The position numbers were made by a program, and so were the translations under genes. The notes beneath the pieces were generated by a model. It saw only the letters and a list, made by a program, of their open reading frames with translations, did no database searches and had not been told where the DNA came from. Positions 8,604-16,149 of a stretch of DNA of 64,000 nt are shown here, in pieces (the stretch's first letter is position 1; each line of letters opens with the position of its first letter). Source of the stretch: JACJVV01 sp047602755 (GTDB lineage Archaea; Nanobdellota; Nanobdellia; Woesearchaeales; JACJVV01); NCBI GenBank assembly GCA_047602755.1, contig JBLKOM010000004.1, forward strand, positions 62,001 to 126,000, written 5' to 3'.

Positions 8604-9260
8604 ATGGTTAAAAAAGCAAGTATAAAAAATAATACTAAAAGTAATGATGATAGCATACATGTAACAGATGAGAAAATAAATTCAATTACACATCTTTTTG
8701 CATTAATAATTTTTGTTCCACTATCAGTTCTATTAATAATAGAATCAAATAATGCTTGGGAATATGTTGGATATAGTATATATGCAACAGGAGTAATAAT
8801 GCTTTTTTTGTTTAGCACATTACATCATTCCATAAAAAACAAAACATTACAAATTCTAGATTATTGTAGTGTATTCTTACTTATTGCAGGAACATTTACA
8901 GCGTTCGCTTTTATGCTTAGAACTCCAACTGCTTTTGTAATATTTGGAACTGTTTGGTTATTTAGCATAATAGGCATTACACTTAAATTATTAATTAAAA
9001 TATCAAAATATTTCACAAATACAATGTATATTACATTAGGCTGGCTTGCAGTCTTTCTTGCAATCCCTTTATATGAAATAGTTAATTTAACTTCTGTTAT
9101 ATTACTTGGATTAGGAGGAATAGTTTATTCAATTGGATTTACAGTTTATTGTTTAGAAAAACCAAATTTAATTAAAGGAAAATTTGGATTTCATGAAATA
9201 TGGCATATTCTAGTAATAATTGCAGCATTCCTCCATTGGTTAGCACTATATCTTGCATAA
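8604..9260 (+). CDS. hemolysin III / PAQR-family membrane protein
   Basis: A 218-residue protein with seven predicted spans, matching the HlyIII/YqfA branch of the PAQR superfamily. Diagnostic features are the N-terminal INSITHLFALIIF helix (family E-x-x-N-x-x-T-H), the mid-protein STLHHS motif and the C-terminal FHEIWHILVIIAAFLHW. These contribute the three metal-site His clusters and the Ser. Family members are implicated in lipid or receptor-like functions; the true activity of the prokaryotic ones is unclear. The N-terminus is charged and about 35 residues long. It shares a divergent promoter region with the pseudo-receiver gene. Confidence 0.88.
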   Translation: MVKKASIKNNTKSNDDSIHVTDEKINSITHLFALIIFVPLSVLLIIESNNAWEYVGYSIYATGVIMLFLFSTLHHSIKNKTLQILDYCSVFLLIAGTFTAFAFMLRTPTAFVIFGTVWLFSIIGITLKLLIKISKYFTNTMYITLGWLAVFLAIPLYEIVNLTSVILLGLGGIVYSIGFTVYCLEKPNLIKGKFGFHEIWHILVIIAAFLHWLALYLA

Positions 9261-9266
9261 AATTAC

Positions 9267-9764
9267 TTATAACCTAATCCCTAAAGAAGCAACTATAGCT
9301 GCAGAATTTGTCATTGTAAATTCTTCTCTAAGAACTACCAAATAATTTTCATCATCTTTTTGATATAAAATTGAACCACCTGCTTTTCTTAAAGCTTCTA
9401 TAAATCCCATTCTTAGATCTGCAAAATTTTGGAATGTATCTGTATATGCTGTTGCTCTACCAAGCGATACTTCTCCTCCATCAGCTTTTTGCATATAAAC
9501 ATAAGCATCAAAATGTGCTTTTATTCCACTATCATATGATGCACTCATTTCAATTCTAAAATCTAATTCATGGGGTGAAATATATTGTTTAGATCTATAA
9601 AAAGAAATCATTTTATCACGTAAAATCAAAACAAACTCACCTAAAAACGTTTCATAATCCTGAATTTTTAATTTTTCTTTTTGACTTCGTCGCAAATAAG
9701 CATCAGCTATATCAACAATACTTATCTCATAATAATTATCATCTAATTTATCATCTAATGCCAT
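9267..9764 (-). CDS. hypothetical soluble protein
   Basis: A 165-residue protein without signal peptide or membrane span. It shows mixed helix and strand content and a conserved-looking central stretch (RIEMSASYDSGIKAHFDAYV). I do not recognise the family. The start at 9764 is preferred because a CATTATAAATC box lies about 27 nt upstream; the ATG five codons earlier would begin upstream of the expected transcription start. Its 3' end is 6 bases from the convergent HlyIII gene. Confidence 0.55.
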   Translation of the reverse strand: MALDDKLDDNYYEISIVDIADAYLRRSQKEKLKIQDYETFLGEFVLILRDKMISFYRSKQYISPHELDFRIEMSASYDSGIKAHFDAYVYMQKADGGEVSLGRATAYTDTFQNFADLRMGFIEALRKAGGSILYQKDDENYLVVLREEFTMTNSAAIVASLGIRL

Positions 9765-9893
9765 AAACTTAAGATTCAAATGTGATTTATAATGTTAATT
9801 ATCTTTAAATATACTATATAATCATTTAACAACAAAAAAGTATCAACTAAATAAAACCAAAAAAAATAAAAAACATTAATTTCTAAAAGTTTT

Positions 9894-11156
9894 ATGCGAA
9901 AAATTATTTTAACTTTTTTAGTAAATATTATTTTTATTTTAGTTCTAGCAGGATGTACAACTTTAATTAACGAACAAACAAATAATTTCTACACTGAAAT
10001 AATCAATGAAGATAATTATAATGAATTAATTGAAAGAATGAAAGATAAAGATTTAGTTTTACTTGGTGAATCAACCCATGGAACACAAGAATATTATGAA
10101 ATAAGAAGTTTAATTTCAAAAAAACTAATTGAAGAACATGATTTTAGGTTTATTGCAGTAGAAGGTGATTGGAAACCAATCTACAAAATCAATCTTTATG
10201 TTAAAGGACTAAGTGAATATGAAAATGCAAATGAAATATTAAAAACATTTGATAGATGGCCTGAATGGATGTGGGCAAATAAAGTTATAGAAGAACTTGC
10301 TGAATGGTTAAAAGAATACAATCAAAATCTTTCAGAACATGAACAAGTAGGAATTTATGGGTTTGATGTATATGGTGCAGGAAAATCATTAATAACAGTA
10401 CAAGAAATGTCTAATCTAGAATATAATTGTATGTCACAATTTTTAACAGATTTTACAGAATATGCAAGATCACTTGCTTCTAATAATGATACATGTGAAA
10501 GTGAAGTTATAGAAATATATGAATCAATAATTCAAGATGAAAATATAAAAGAAAGACTTAATGACAAAGAATATTTTTATTTAAAACAAAATGCATTAAT
10601 AGTAAAGAATGCAGAAAGACATTATAGAGCAATGGTTTATCCATGGCTATCATCATGGAACGAAAGGGTATTTCATATGAATCAAACAATTACCTATCTA
10701 ATAAATGAAAAACAAGGCAAAGGAATCCTGTGGGCACACAATACTCATGTAGGAGATTCAAGAGCAACAAGTATGATTGATTCAGGAAGTGTAAATATGG
10801 GTCAATTGTTAAGAGAAACTGAAAAAGATATATTTATTTTAGGATTTGGTACATACACAGGAAAAGTTTTAGCAGGAAGACAATGGGGAGATAATATGCA
10901 AATATTGAACATTCCTAACGCTGGTTCACCAAGTTATGAAGCTATAATGAACAATCACGGAATTAATAAAGGAATTATTTTCATGAATAATGAAGATTTG
11001 CCACAAGATATAATAGACATTAACTACAACAGAGCAATTGGAGTTGTATACAATCCAGAGCATGAGTTTCCTGGAAATTATGTAAGAACAAATATCACAG
11101 CAAGATATGATGCATTTATTTTTATCAATCAGACAAATGAACTTCAAGTAATATAG
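9894..11156 (+). CDS. erythromycin-esterase-family lipoprotein
   Basis: A 420-residue protein with a lipoprotein-type signal (hydrophobic residues 4-17, lipobox LAGC, Cys21) followed by a complete erythromycin esterase domain. Family motifs are GESTHGTQEYYEIR (about residue 59, metal or catalytic Glu and His), AVEGDW, FDRWPEWMW, GFDVYG and WAHNTHVGDSR (second His pair). In Ere enzymes this site hydrolyses macrolide lactones. Most relatives in other microbes have unknown hydrolase roles, so resistance should not be assumed. The signal places it on the outer face of the membrane. Confidence 0.88.
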   Translation: MRKIILTFLVNIIFILVLAGCTTLINEQTNNFYTEIINEDNYNELIERMKDKDLVLLGESTHGTQEYYEIRSLISKKLIEEHDFRFIAVEGDWKPIYKINLYVKGLSEYENANEILKTFDRWPEWMWANKVIEELAEWLKEYNQNLSEHEQVGIYGFDVYGAGKSLITVQEMSNLEYNCMSQFLTDFTEYARSLASNNDTCESEVIEIYESIIQDENIKERLNDKEYFYLKQNALIVKNAERHYRAMVYPWLSSWNERVFHMNQTITYLINEKQGKGILWAHNTHVGDSRATSMIDSGSVNMGQLLRETEKDIFILGFGTYTGKVLAGRQWGDNMQILNIPNAGSPSYEAIMNNHGINKGIIFMNNEDLPQDIIDINYNRAIGVVYNPEHEFPGNYVRTNITARYDAFIFINQTNELQVI

Positions 11157-11197
11157 AATTCAAAAAGATTAAAAACCAATAATTATTCTCATTTTTT

Positions 11198-11590
11198 ATG
11201 CATTTATACGATCCAAACAAAGAAACTTTACAAGAAAGTCTTCAAAGACAACCTAATCATCGTCTTGAAGAAATAATAAAAGTTTACGGACCAAGTACAA
11301 GATTCAGAGAAAAATCAAGCAATAAAATGATAGGGATAGGAACATTTGTTACATTACCTTTAATCTATGCAGTCTTTAACGACCCTTCTGAAAACTTTGA
11401 AGTAACTAAATTTATTCTAAAAAGTCCCATAACACAACTTGGATTATTTACATTAATAGCAGGTTATGTAATAAAAATGTATAATAAAACACTAAAGAAA
11501 AACGAATCTGAAATATATCACAATGCATGTGACATATTAATAAAAAGGGATATGCAATCATATGAAAGAGCAATTTCTTACAATTCATAA
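11198..11590 (+). CDS. small membrane protein
   Basis: A 130-residue protein with a soluble N-terminal half (about 45 residues) and two hydrophobic segments (about 47-64 and 76-93), followed by a basic tail. No family is recognised. It starts 41 nt after the esterase stop, so it could be read from the same transcript or from its own weak TATA (GATTAAAAACC). It ends one base before the stop of the convergent gene at 11591. Confidence 0.55.
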   Translation: MHLYDPNKETLQESLQRQPNHRLEEIIKVYGPSTRFREKSSNKMIGIGTFVTLPLIYAVFNDPSENFEVTKFILKSPITQLGLFTLIAGYVIKMYNKTLKKNESEIYHNACDILIKRDMQSYERAISYNS

Positions 11591-12670
11591 TTAATTTCTT
11601 ACAATCCAACCAAAATCATTCTCAACAAAATCAGTTACATTCGCAGGCATTTTAGGCATGCGTACTAAATCATCTAAATCATATTCAATTATTTTTCCAT
11701 CTCTTATTACATCAAATCTTTCAGGTAAAAAACCACTCCATGTACCTTCATAACCAAAAAAAGGATTAGAGCGAGCAATTTCTAAATGATCACTACCACC
11801 ATTAATCAAAAGAGCACTAGTTGTAGCAGGTTGATCTAACTCATCAACCAACTTATCAAATAATGTAGTAGCTCTAACTTCTTTATCAAAAGTTTCCTCT
11901 GGTTTTATAACTTCACTAGTAGGTATATCATCTAATGATAAAAATGTATCAGTCTCAACATCAGTAGATGAAAGCGTAGGTTTAACAAAATCAGGTTGTC
12001 TTACTTGTTTAGTTTCTGGTAAAATTAAATTTTCAGGAGTATAAATAGTAGTAGCATTATCCAAATTTACATCAGCAACATACTTTAATGATGGTAAGCT
12101 CTCAGTATTATCCATATACTTATCATATAAAGCTTTTATTCCTGTAGCAGCTAATACAACAGATGCAGCAACTGCAGAAGCTGTAGCAAATCCTTTAAAA
12201 AAATTTTTCCAAGAAACCTTATCATTCGACGTAGTAATTGGTACTGGATCAGAGTTATATATTTGAAAATCTCTAGGATAATTATCTAATTTTTCTTCTA
12301 AATCTTCAATTTGTAAATGAAGTTTTGTATATGAATATCTAATATTAACAGAAGTCTTAGCATTACTAGAGTATTCTCCTGAATCATCTATTGCAAAATT
12401 ATTAAGTAAAGATTCTTTGGAATTCATCTCATTAAAAACAGATCTAATTCCTTCATAAAGAAAACATAAATCATTCCTACTACCATCATAAGAATAATTC
12501 AACATATCAACAAGATATGATAAATGTTCTAATCTTGTTTCCCAACGAAGACCACCAGGACCCTTAAGACCATTAGAACCTTTAGCAATATTAACAGCAT
12601 CATCTAAAACTTTTCTATAATTATCATCTTTAATGTTTTCCTTAAATTGTAATGCTGCTGCATAAGCCAT
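11591..12670 (-). CDS. hypothetical single-span membrane protein
   Basis: A 359-residue protein. The N-terminal 150 residues look helical and cytosolic (MAYAAALQFKENIKDD and onward). One alanine/valine-rich span lies at about 158-178 (ASAVAASVVLAATGIKAL). The remaining half is Thr/Ser/Asp-rich, with a WSGFLPERFDV segment near the end. No family is recognised. The start at 12670 fits a GTTTATAAAAT box about 28 nt upstream; the ATG five codons earlier does not. Confidence 0.6.
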   Translation of the reverse strand: MAYAAALQFKENIKDDNYRKVLDDAVNIAKGSNGLKGPGGLRWETRLEHLSYLVDMLNYSYDGSRNDLCFLYEGIRSVFNEMNSKESLLNNFAIDDSGEYSSNAKTSVNIRYSYTKLHLQIEDLEEKLDNYPRDFQIYNSDPVPITTSNDKVSWKNFFKGFATASAVAASVVLAATGIKALYDKYMDNTESLPSLKYVADVNLDNATTIYTPENLILPETKQVRQPDFVKPTLSSTDVETDTFLSLDDIPTSEVIKPEETFDKEVRATTLFDKLVDELDQPATTSALLINGGSDHLEIARSNPFFGYEGTWSGFLPERFDVIRDGKIIEYDLDDLVRMPKMPANVTDFVENDFGWIVRN

Positions 12671-12728
12671 AAAGAGATAAATCAAAGAAATTTTATAAAC
12701 GTTATTATTATTAAGTAACTATATCAAA

Positions 12729-13283
12729 TTATATACCATAATTCCAATCTCTATGATGTTTATGTTTTATATTAAAATCAACCAATCTTAAATGAAAATC
12801 ATTCCATAAATTTGTAAGATAATCAAGATCAGCATTATCTTGTGTTACTTTTGGAACATCTATATGGATAACATGAAGAAATATTCCTGAATAATATTCG
12901 CCTTTCATAGGACCACTTCTATGAACATCACCTTTACCTTCTAAACTTTTTTCCAAGAAATTATTAAATCGAAGAAAAAGAGGATGTGCAGTATATGAAT
13001 GAGCATGAATTAAAGCATGAGGATTTCCTTGTAAACCATTTACTGGACTATAATTTGTTTCATTATGTTCCTGTGGTATTCCTGAACAACTAAAAACTGT
13101 AAAAGAAAAAGGAATATCATCCCAGGCATTTAACACAGGTAGTAATTTTAAATCAAGTGTATAACGTGAAGGACTATCATGTAATACTCTAGCAGCAGCA
13201 TGTGTAAGAATTTCTTTTCTTGCATAATCTTTTCTTCGTTGGAATTCATCCCAAGATACTCTACTTGCAAGATTATTATTCAT
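12729..13283 (-). CDS. hypothetical His-rich soluble protein
   Basis: A 184-residue protein without signal or membrane span. It is notable for a TVFSCSGIPQEHNETNY segment followed by HALIHAHSYTAHPLF, giving a dense Cys/His pattern. The SCSG part superficially recalls Tyw3-type tRNA wybutosine enzymes, but the rest does not match well enough to assign that. The start codon overlaps the last 8 nt of the FKBP gene, so the two are translationally coupled. Confidence 0.6.
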   Translation of the reverse strand: MNNNLASRVSWDEFQRRKDYARKEILTHAAARVLHDSPSRYTLDLKLLPVLNAWDDIPFSFTVFSCSGIPQEHNETNYSPVNGLQGNPHALIHAHSYTAHPLFLRFNNFLEKSLEGKGDVHRSGPMKGEYYSGIFLHVIHIDVPKVTQDNADLDYLTNLWNDFHLRLVDFNIKHKHHRDWNYGI

Positions 13284-13779
13284 TTTTTATTAATTCAACT
13301 AATTCAATTTCAAAAATTAAAATTTTTCCTGCTAATGGATTATTTGCATCAAGAACAATATGAGTTTCATTAATATCAGCAATACTTGTAAATCGCATTC
13401 TCCCATTTTCTAAGAAATAAGAAAATCTTCTTCCTAACTCTCTTCCTTCAACATAAGGAAAATCTTCTTCAAATTCTTCTAATGTAAGTACCATAACAAG
13501 CTCAGGATCATGTAACCCATAACCATATTGAGGTTCAACTTCAACACTTCTTGTCTGGCCTTGTCTCATTCCCCTTACACCATTAGTAAAACCAACAATT
13601 AAACCTGGATCACCAACAGTAAACCTAAGTAAATCTTCAGAATCTACATTACTATCAAAAACAGTTCCATTTTGGAATTTTCCTGTATAAATAACTGCAA
13701 CCTCATCTCCAAAATCTGCTGTTTCAGCTGGGCTACATGCTGCAAGCATCAACAAAGCAAGTAAAATAACGATTTTCAT
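13276..13779 (-). CDS. FKBP-type (SlyD-like) peptidyl-prolyl isomerase lipoprotein
   Basis: A 167-residue protein with a lipoprotein signal (MKIVILLALLMLAAC, Cys15) followed by an FKBP domain with an inserted flap, as in SlyD-type enzymes. Visible are DEVAVIYTGKFQNGTVFDSN at the start, the GVRGMRQGQTRSVEVEP core, QYGYG, the insert-in-flap region (about residues 90-140) and the closing KILIFEIELVEL strand. It should speed proline isomerisation and act as a chaperone on exported proteins at the outer membrane face. The ATG at 13779 removes three extra residues before the signal. Confidence 0.88.
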   Translation of the reverse strand: MKIVILLALLMLAACSPAETADFGDEVAVIYTGKFQNGTVFDSNVDSEDLLRFTVGDPGLIVGFTNGVRGMRQGQTRSVEVEPQYGYGLHDPELVMVLTLEEFEEDFPYVEGRELGRRFSYFLENGRMRFTSIADINETHIVLDANNPLAGKILIFEIELVELIKNE

Positions 13780-13902
13780 AATAAACAAGAATACATTTCA
13801 AGTTTTAAAGATTGTGATTTCATAATAATGAGAAGTTATTTATATAACCCTGATGACTTTTGATATCATTTCGCAACATTTTTATATAGAAAGGTAATTA
13901 AT

Positions 13903-14157
13903 ATGGATATGGCAAATCAATTAATAAATATAAGAATTCCAAAAGAATTGTATAACGAAATAGAACAATTTACAAAAATTGAAGGATATACCAATATACA
14001 AGAATTTACTAGACAATCAATAAGAGAGAAAGTTGAGAAATTAAGAACCAAACAAGTAATTTTTGAACTTACCAAGTTAAAAGGAAGCCAGAAAGGTAAG
14101 AAAAAACTAGCTACAAAAGAAGAGCTTGAAAAACTTGCAAAAAAATTCTATAGTTAA
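13903..14157 (+). CDS. ribbon-helix-helix (CopG-like) DNA-binding protein
   Basis: An 84-residue protein that opens with an RHH fold: strand NQLINIRIP, helix KELYNEIEQFTKIEGY and the turn TNIQEFTRQSIREKVEKL. This is typical of antitoxin or plasmid-type repressors. The C-terminus is Lys-rich and could contact a toxin or DNA. No toxin gene follows directly; the next genes are HicBA 80 bases away. A TATA (TTTTATATAG) and an AAAGGT ribosome-binding site precede the ATG. It may be an orphan antitoxin or autonomous regulator. Confidence 0.75.
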   Translation: MDMANQLINIRIPKELYNEIEQFTKIEGYTNIQEFTRQSIREKVEKLRTKQVIFELTKLKGSQKGKKKLATKEELEKLAKKFYS

Positions 14158-14186
14158 TATTAATTTCTACGAACTCACCGAAAATT

Positions 14187-14217
14187 ATTCAGAAATTCAT
14201 CGAAAACCTATTTATAG
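14187..14217 (+). repeat. 31-bp duplicated promoter, copy 1
   Basis: This segment is 29/31 identical to 14753-14783. It contains a purine-rich BRE-like CGAAAAC immediately before the TATA box CTATTTATAG. It lies 22 nt upstream of the HicB start codon, the distance expected for a leaderless transcript. The two copies bracket the HicBA genes. Confidence 0.75.
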
Positions 14218-14238
14218 ACTAAGTATCTAATATTCTTC

Positions 14239-14484
14239 ATGAAAAAAGATATAAATAATACTGATATACTACAAGAAATGGTAAAATATAATGTTCTAAT
14301 CGAGAAAGACATTGAAGGTTGGTATATATCTGAAGTTATAGAACTTCCAGGATGCCATACACAAGCAAAAAATATACCTCAGCTTATCGAAAGAACAAAA
14401 GAAGCAATAAAAGCATATCTTGGTGAAAAAGAAGAGATAGAAATTATCCATAAATTTGTAGGTGTCAGACAAATAGAGGTCTGA
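14239..14484 (+). CDS. hicB: HicB-family antitoxin
   Basis: An 81-residue protein with the HicB partial RNase-H-like fold: the strand YNVLIEKDIEGWYISEVIELPGCHTQAKN and the helix IERTKEAIKAYL (TKEAI is the usual family core). HicB neutralises the HicA RNase and usually represses the operon. No extra DNA-binding domain is attached. Start at the ATG 14239, about 25 nt after the TATA box, so it is probably leaderless. The hicA start codon lies 2 nt after its stop. The order hicB-hicA is one of the two known arrangements. Confidence 0.9.
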   Translation: MKKDINNTDILQEMVKYNVLIEKDIEGWYISEVIELPGCHTQAKNIPQLIERTKEAIKAYLGEKEEIEIIHKFVGVRQIEV

Positions 14485-14486
14485 CT

Positions 14487-14726
14487 TTGCCATCAAAAAC
14501 ACCAAATATCTCTGGAAAAAAATTGGTTAAAATTCTTAAAAAATTAGGATTCATACATACTCATACAGTTGGTAGTCATTTCATATTAAAACACACAGAT
14601 GGAAGAAAAACAACAATTCCAGTGCATTCAAATGAAACAATAGGTATTGGATTATTGAATAAAATAATAAAAAAAGATTTGAATATGACAAAAAAGCAAT
14701 TTCTTAACTTAATCCAGAAATTCTAA
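14487..14726 (+). CDS. hicA: HicA-family mRNA interferase toxin
   Basis: A 79-residue toxin with the double-stranded-RNA-binding-like fold of HicA: SGKKLVKILKKLGF at the N-terminus, the catalytic His in VGSHFILKH and the closing TIPVHSNETIGIGLL segment. It cleaves mRNA when not held by HicB. The start is a TTG at 14487, two nucleotides after the hicB stop, which implies translational coupling and low independent expression of the toxin. Length and motifs are full for the family, so it looks intact. Confidence 0.9.
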   Translation: MPSKTPNISGKKLVKILKKLGFIHTHTVGSHFILKHTDGRKTTIPVHSNETIGIGLLNKIIKKDLNMTKKQFLNLIQKF

Positions 14727-14752
14727 AACAAATCACGAATTTAATAGAAAAT

Positions 14753-14783
14753 ATTCAGAAATCCATCGAAAAACTATTTATAG
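14753..14783 (+). repeat. 31-bp duplicated promoter, copy 2
   Basis: Second copy of the 31-bp element at 14187, differing at two positions. It again carries BRE-like CGAAAAA and TATA CTATTTATAG. Here it lies 62 nt before the next start codon, and a second TATA (ATTTATATAG, 14801-14810) is closer, so this copy may be a relic or an extra promoter. Confidence 0.75.
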
Positions 14784-14800
14784 GTTTAATTCTTAATAAT

Positions 14801-14832
14801 ATTTATATAGTTTAACAGTTTAACTGTTGAAC
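14801..14832 (+). promoter_or_regulatory. TATA box and triple GTTNAAC operator of the AbrB/PIN pair
   Basis: A TATA box (ATTTATATAG, 14801-14810) runs straight into 14810-14832, which holds three GTTNAAC units at 8-bp spacing (starts 14810, 14818, 14826). Together they form a 23-bp near-perfect palindrome. It would cover the transcription start and block initiation, as expected for an autoregulated antitoxin. A GGTGAT ribosome-binding site follows before the ATG at 14845. Confidence 0.75.
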
Positions 14833-14844
14833 TGGTGATAAATA

Positions 14845-15093
14845 ATGAAAGAAACAGATATAGTCAAAATGTCAGATAAAGGTCAACTTGTAGTTCCTGA
14901 GGGAGTAAGAAAAATTGCAAATTTAAACCCTGGTGAAAGATTTATTGCATGGCCAATAGGAGAAGGAGTTGTCTTTAAAAAAGTAGAAATTGATTTTGAA
15001 AAATTAACTAATGAGATCGAAAAACAATTCAAAACCAAAAATATAACAAAATCTGACATAAATGGAGCTGTCAGATGGGCAAGAAAAAAATAG
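14845..15093 (+). CDS. AbrB/SpoVT-type antitoxin
   Basis: An 82-residue protein with a swapped-hairpin AbrB DNA-binding fold at its N-terminus: VKMSDKGQLVVPEGVRKIANLNPGERF, then IGEGVVFKKVE. The C-terminal part (about 50-82) is helical and charged and probably wraps the toxin. Such proteins neutralise PIN toxins and repress their own operon. It overlaps the PIN gene by 19 nt and is preceded by a strong operator-like palindrome. ATG at 14845 with a GGTGAT ribosome-binding site. Confidence 0.85.
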   Translation: MKETDIVKMSDKGQLVVPEGVRKIANLNPGERFIAWPIGEGVVFKKVEIDFEKLTNEIEKQFKTKNITKSDINGAVRWARKK

Positions 15094-15473
15094 TAATAGA
15101 TACAAATATATTAATTTCTGGCTTTGCATATAAAGGAAATGAGCATAAGCTTTTAAGAAAAATAAATGAATACAACAATTACTTATCATTAAGTCAAATA
15201 AGTGAAATAGAAAAAGTTCTAAAATATCCTAAATTTGAAATAACTCATGAGTTTCAAAAAAATATTCTTGAATGGATAAAAAATAACTCAAATATAATCG
15301 ATATTAAGACAAAAACTAATATATGTAGAGATAGTAAAGATAACATTATAATCGAAACAGCAATAGATGGAAAAGCAGAGTTCATAATAACAGGCGATAA
15401 AGACTTGTTAGAATTAAAGAAAGTTAAAAACATTGCAATTATATCAACAAAAGATTTTCTTAAACTCCAATAA
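15075..15473 (+). CDS. PIN-domain toxin (COG1569-like)
   Basis: A 132-residue PIN nuclease. Acidic active-site residues are visible: Asp in KKIVIDTNILISG, Glu in SQISEIEKVL, and Asp residues in CRDSKDNIIIETA and FIITGDKDLLEL. PIN toxins are Mg-dependent RNases acting on tRNA, rRNA or mRNA. The KVLKYPKF segment and overall pattern fit the group of putative PIN toxins paired with AbrB-type antitoxins. The start overlaps the antitoxin gene by 19 nt, so expression is coupled. All four acidic positions are present, so it is probably active. Confidence 0.88.
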   Translation: MGKKKIVIDTNILISGFAYKGNEHKLLRKINEYNNYLSLSQISEIEKVLKYPKFEITHEFQKNILEWIKNNSNIIDIKTKTNICRDSKDNIIIETAIDGKAEFIITGDKDLLELKKVKNIAIISTKDFLKLQ

Positions 15474-15510
15474 AAACATTTATAAATAAGTTGTCACTTA
15501 TTAGTAGTAT

Positions 15511-15771
15511 ATGATTGAACCTCTAGAGAAAAGCTACAAAGAGCTAGAAAAAGCTGCAAAAGAACTTTCTAAAGTAGAATATACTTCTAACGCTAAATTA
15601 GTTGAACAAATAAATCTCATAAATGAAGCAATTGAAGATTTACATCTAAAAGTCAAACAATGTGTTACAAGAAGAGAATTTGAAGAAAAACTAAATACTA
15701 TTGAACGAAACCCTAATAAAGGCAAAAGTTTATGGTCTAAAACAGTAGATTTTTTAGCAGGTGAACCATGA
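15511..15771 (+). CDS. small coiled-coil protein, first of a coupled pair
   Basis: An 86-residue soluble protein, almost wholly helical up to residue 65 (PLEKSYKELEKAAKELSKVE, then ALVEQINLINEAIEDLHLKV), ending in a short SLWSKTVDFLAGEP tail. No family is recognised. A TATA box (TTTATAAATAAG at about 15479) is 25-30 nt upstream, so it is probably leaderless. Its stop overlaps the start of the next gene (ATGA). Lying between toxin-antitoxin modules, it may be part of one, but nothing in the sequence proves that. Confidence 0.6.
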   Translation: MIEPLEKSYKELEKAAKELSKVEYTSNAKLVEQINLINEAIEDLHLKVKQCVTRREFEEKLNTIERNPNKGKSLWSKTVDFLAGEP

Positions 15772-16136
15772 AAAATGACGAAATTGGCCTTGGGTTAAAG
15801 AAATTAGTCAAAGATACTGTTAAAAATGAACTTGCAACAGAAAGAAAAAAGCAAGAAAAATTATTCAAAAAAAACATTTCAGAACATATAAAAGATTTTG
15901 ATACAAGAATAGAAAAATTAGAATACCGATTTATGCGTGAAAGTGAAATAGTAAAAGATCTTTTGAAAAAGAAACAATTAACAGAAGACTTAACTTGGAA
16001 GAAATTCACAGAAGAAGTATTAATCGAAGCAAAAAAAGAACTAGAAGTCGCTAAAATAAAGAAAAAGAAAAAAAATGTATTGAACAGTGTTATGAAAAAA
16101 ATCAATAAAGCATTAGAATATTTAGCAAGTGATTAA
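15768..16136 (+). CDS. Lys/Glu-rich coiled-coil protein, second of a coupled pair
   Basis: A 122-residue highly charged helical protein (Lys about a quarter of residues) without membrane segments. The region from residue 15 to 110 looks like one long coiled coil, with a DFDTRIEKLEYRFMRESEIV segment resembling a short leucine-zipper stretch. It is translationally coupled to the preceding gene through an ATGA overlap. Basic charge suggests nucleic-acid contact, but no family is recognised. Confidence 0.6.
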   Translation: MKNDEIGLGLKKLVKDTVKNELATERKKQEKLFKKNISEHIKDFDTRIEKLEYRFMRESEIVKDLLKKKQLTEDLTWKKFTEEVLIEAKKELEVAKIKKKKKNVLNSVMKKINKALEYLASD

Positions 16137-16149
16137 TAATTCAATTTTT

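Noticed and set aside
12729..13283. Assignment as Tyw3-type tRNA-modifying enzyme
   Set aside because: Only the SCSG segment matches; the remaining family landmarks could not be found.
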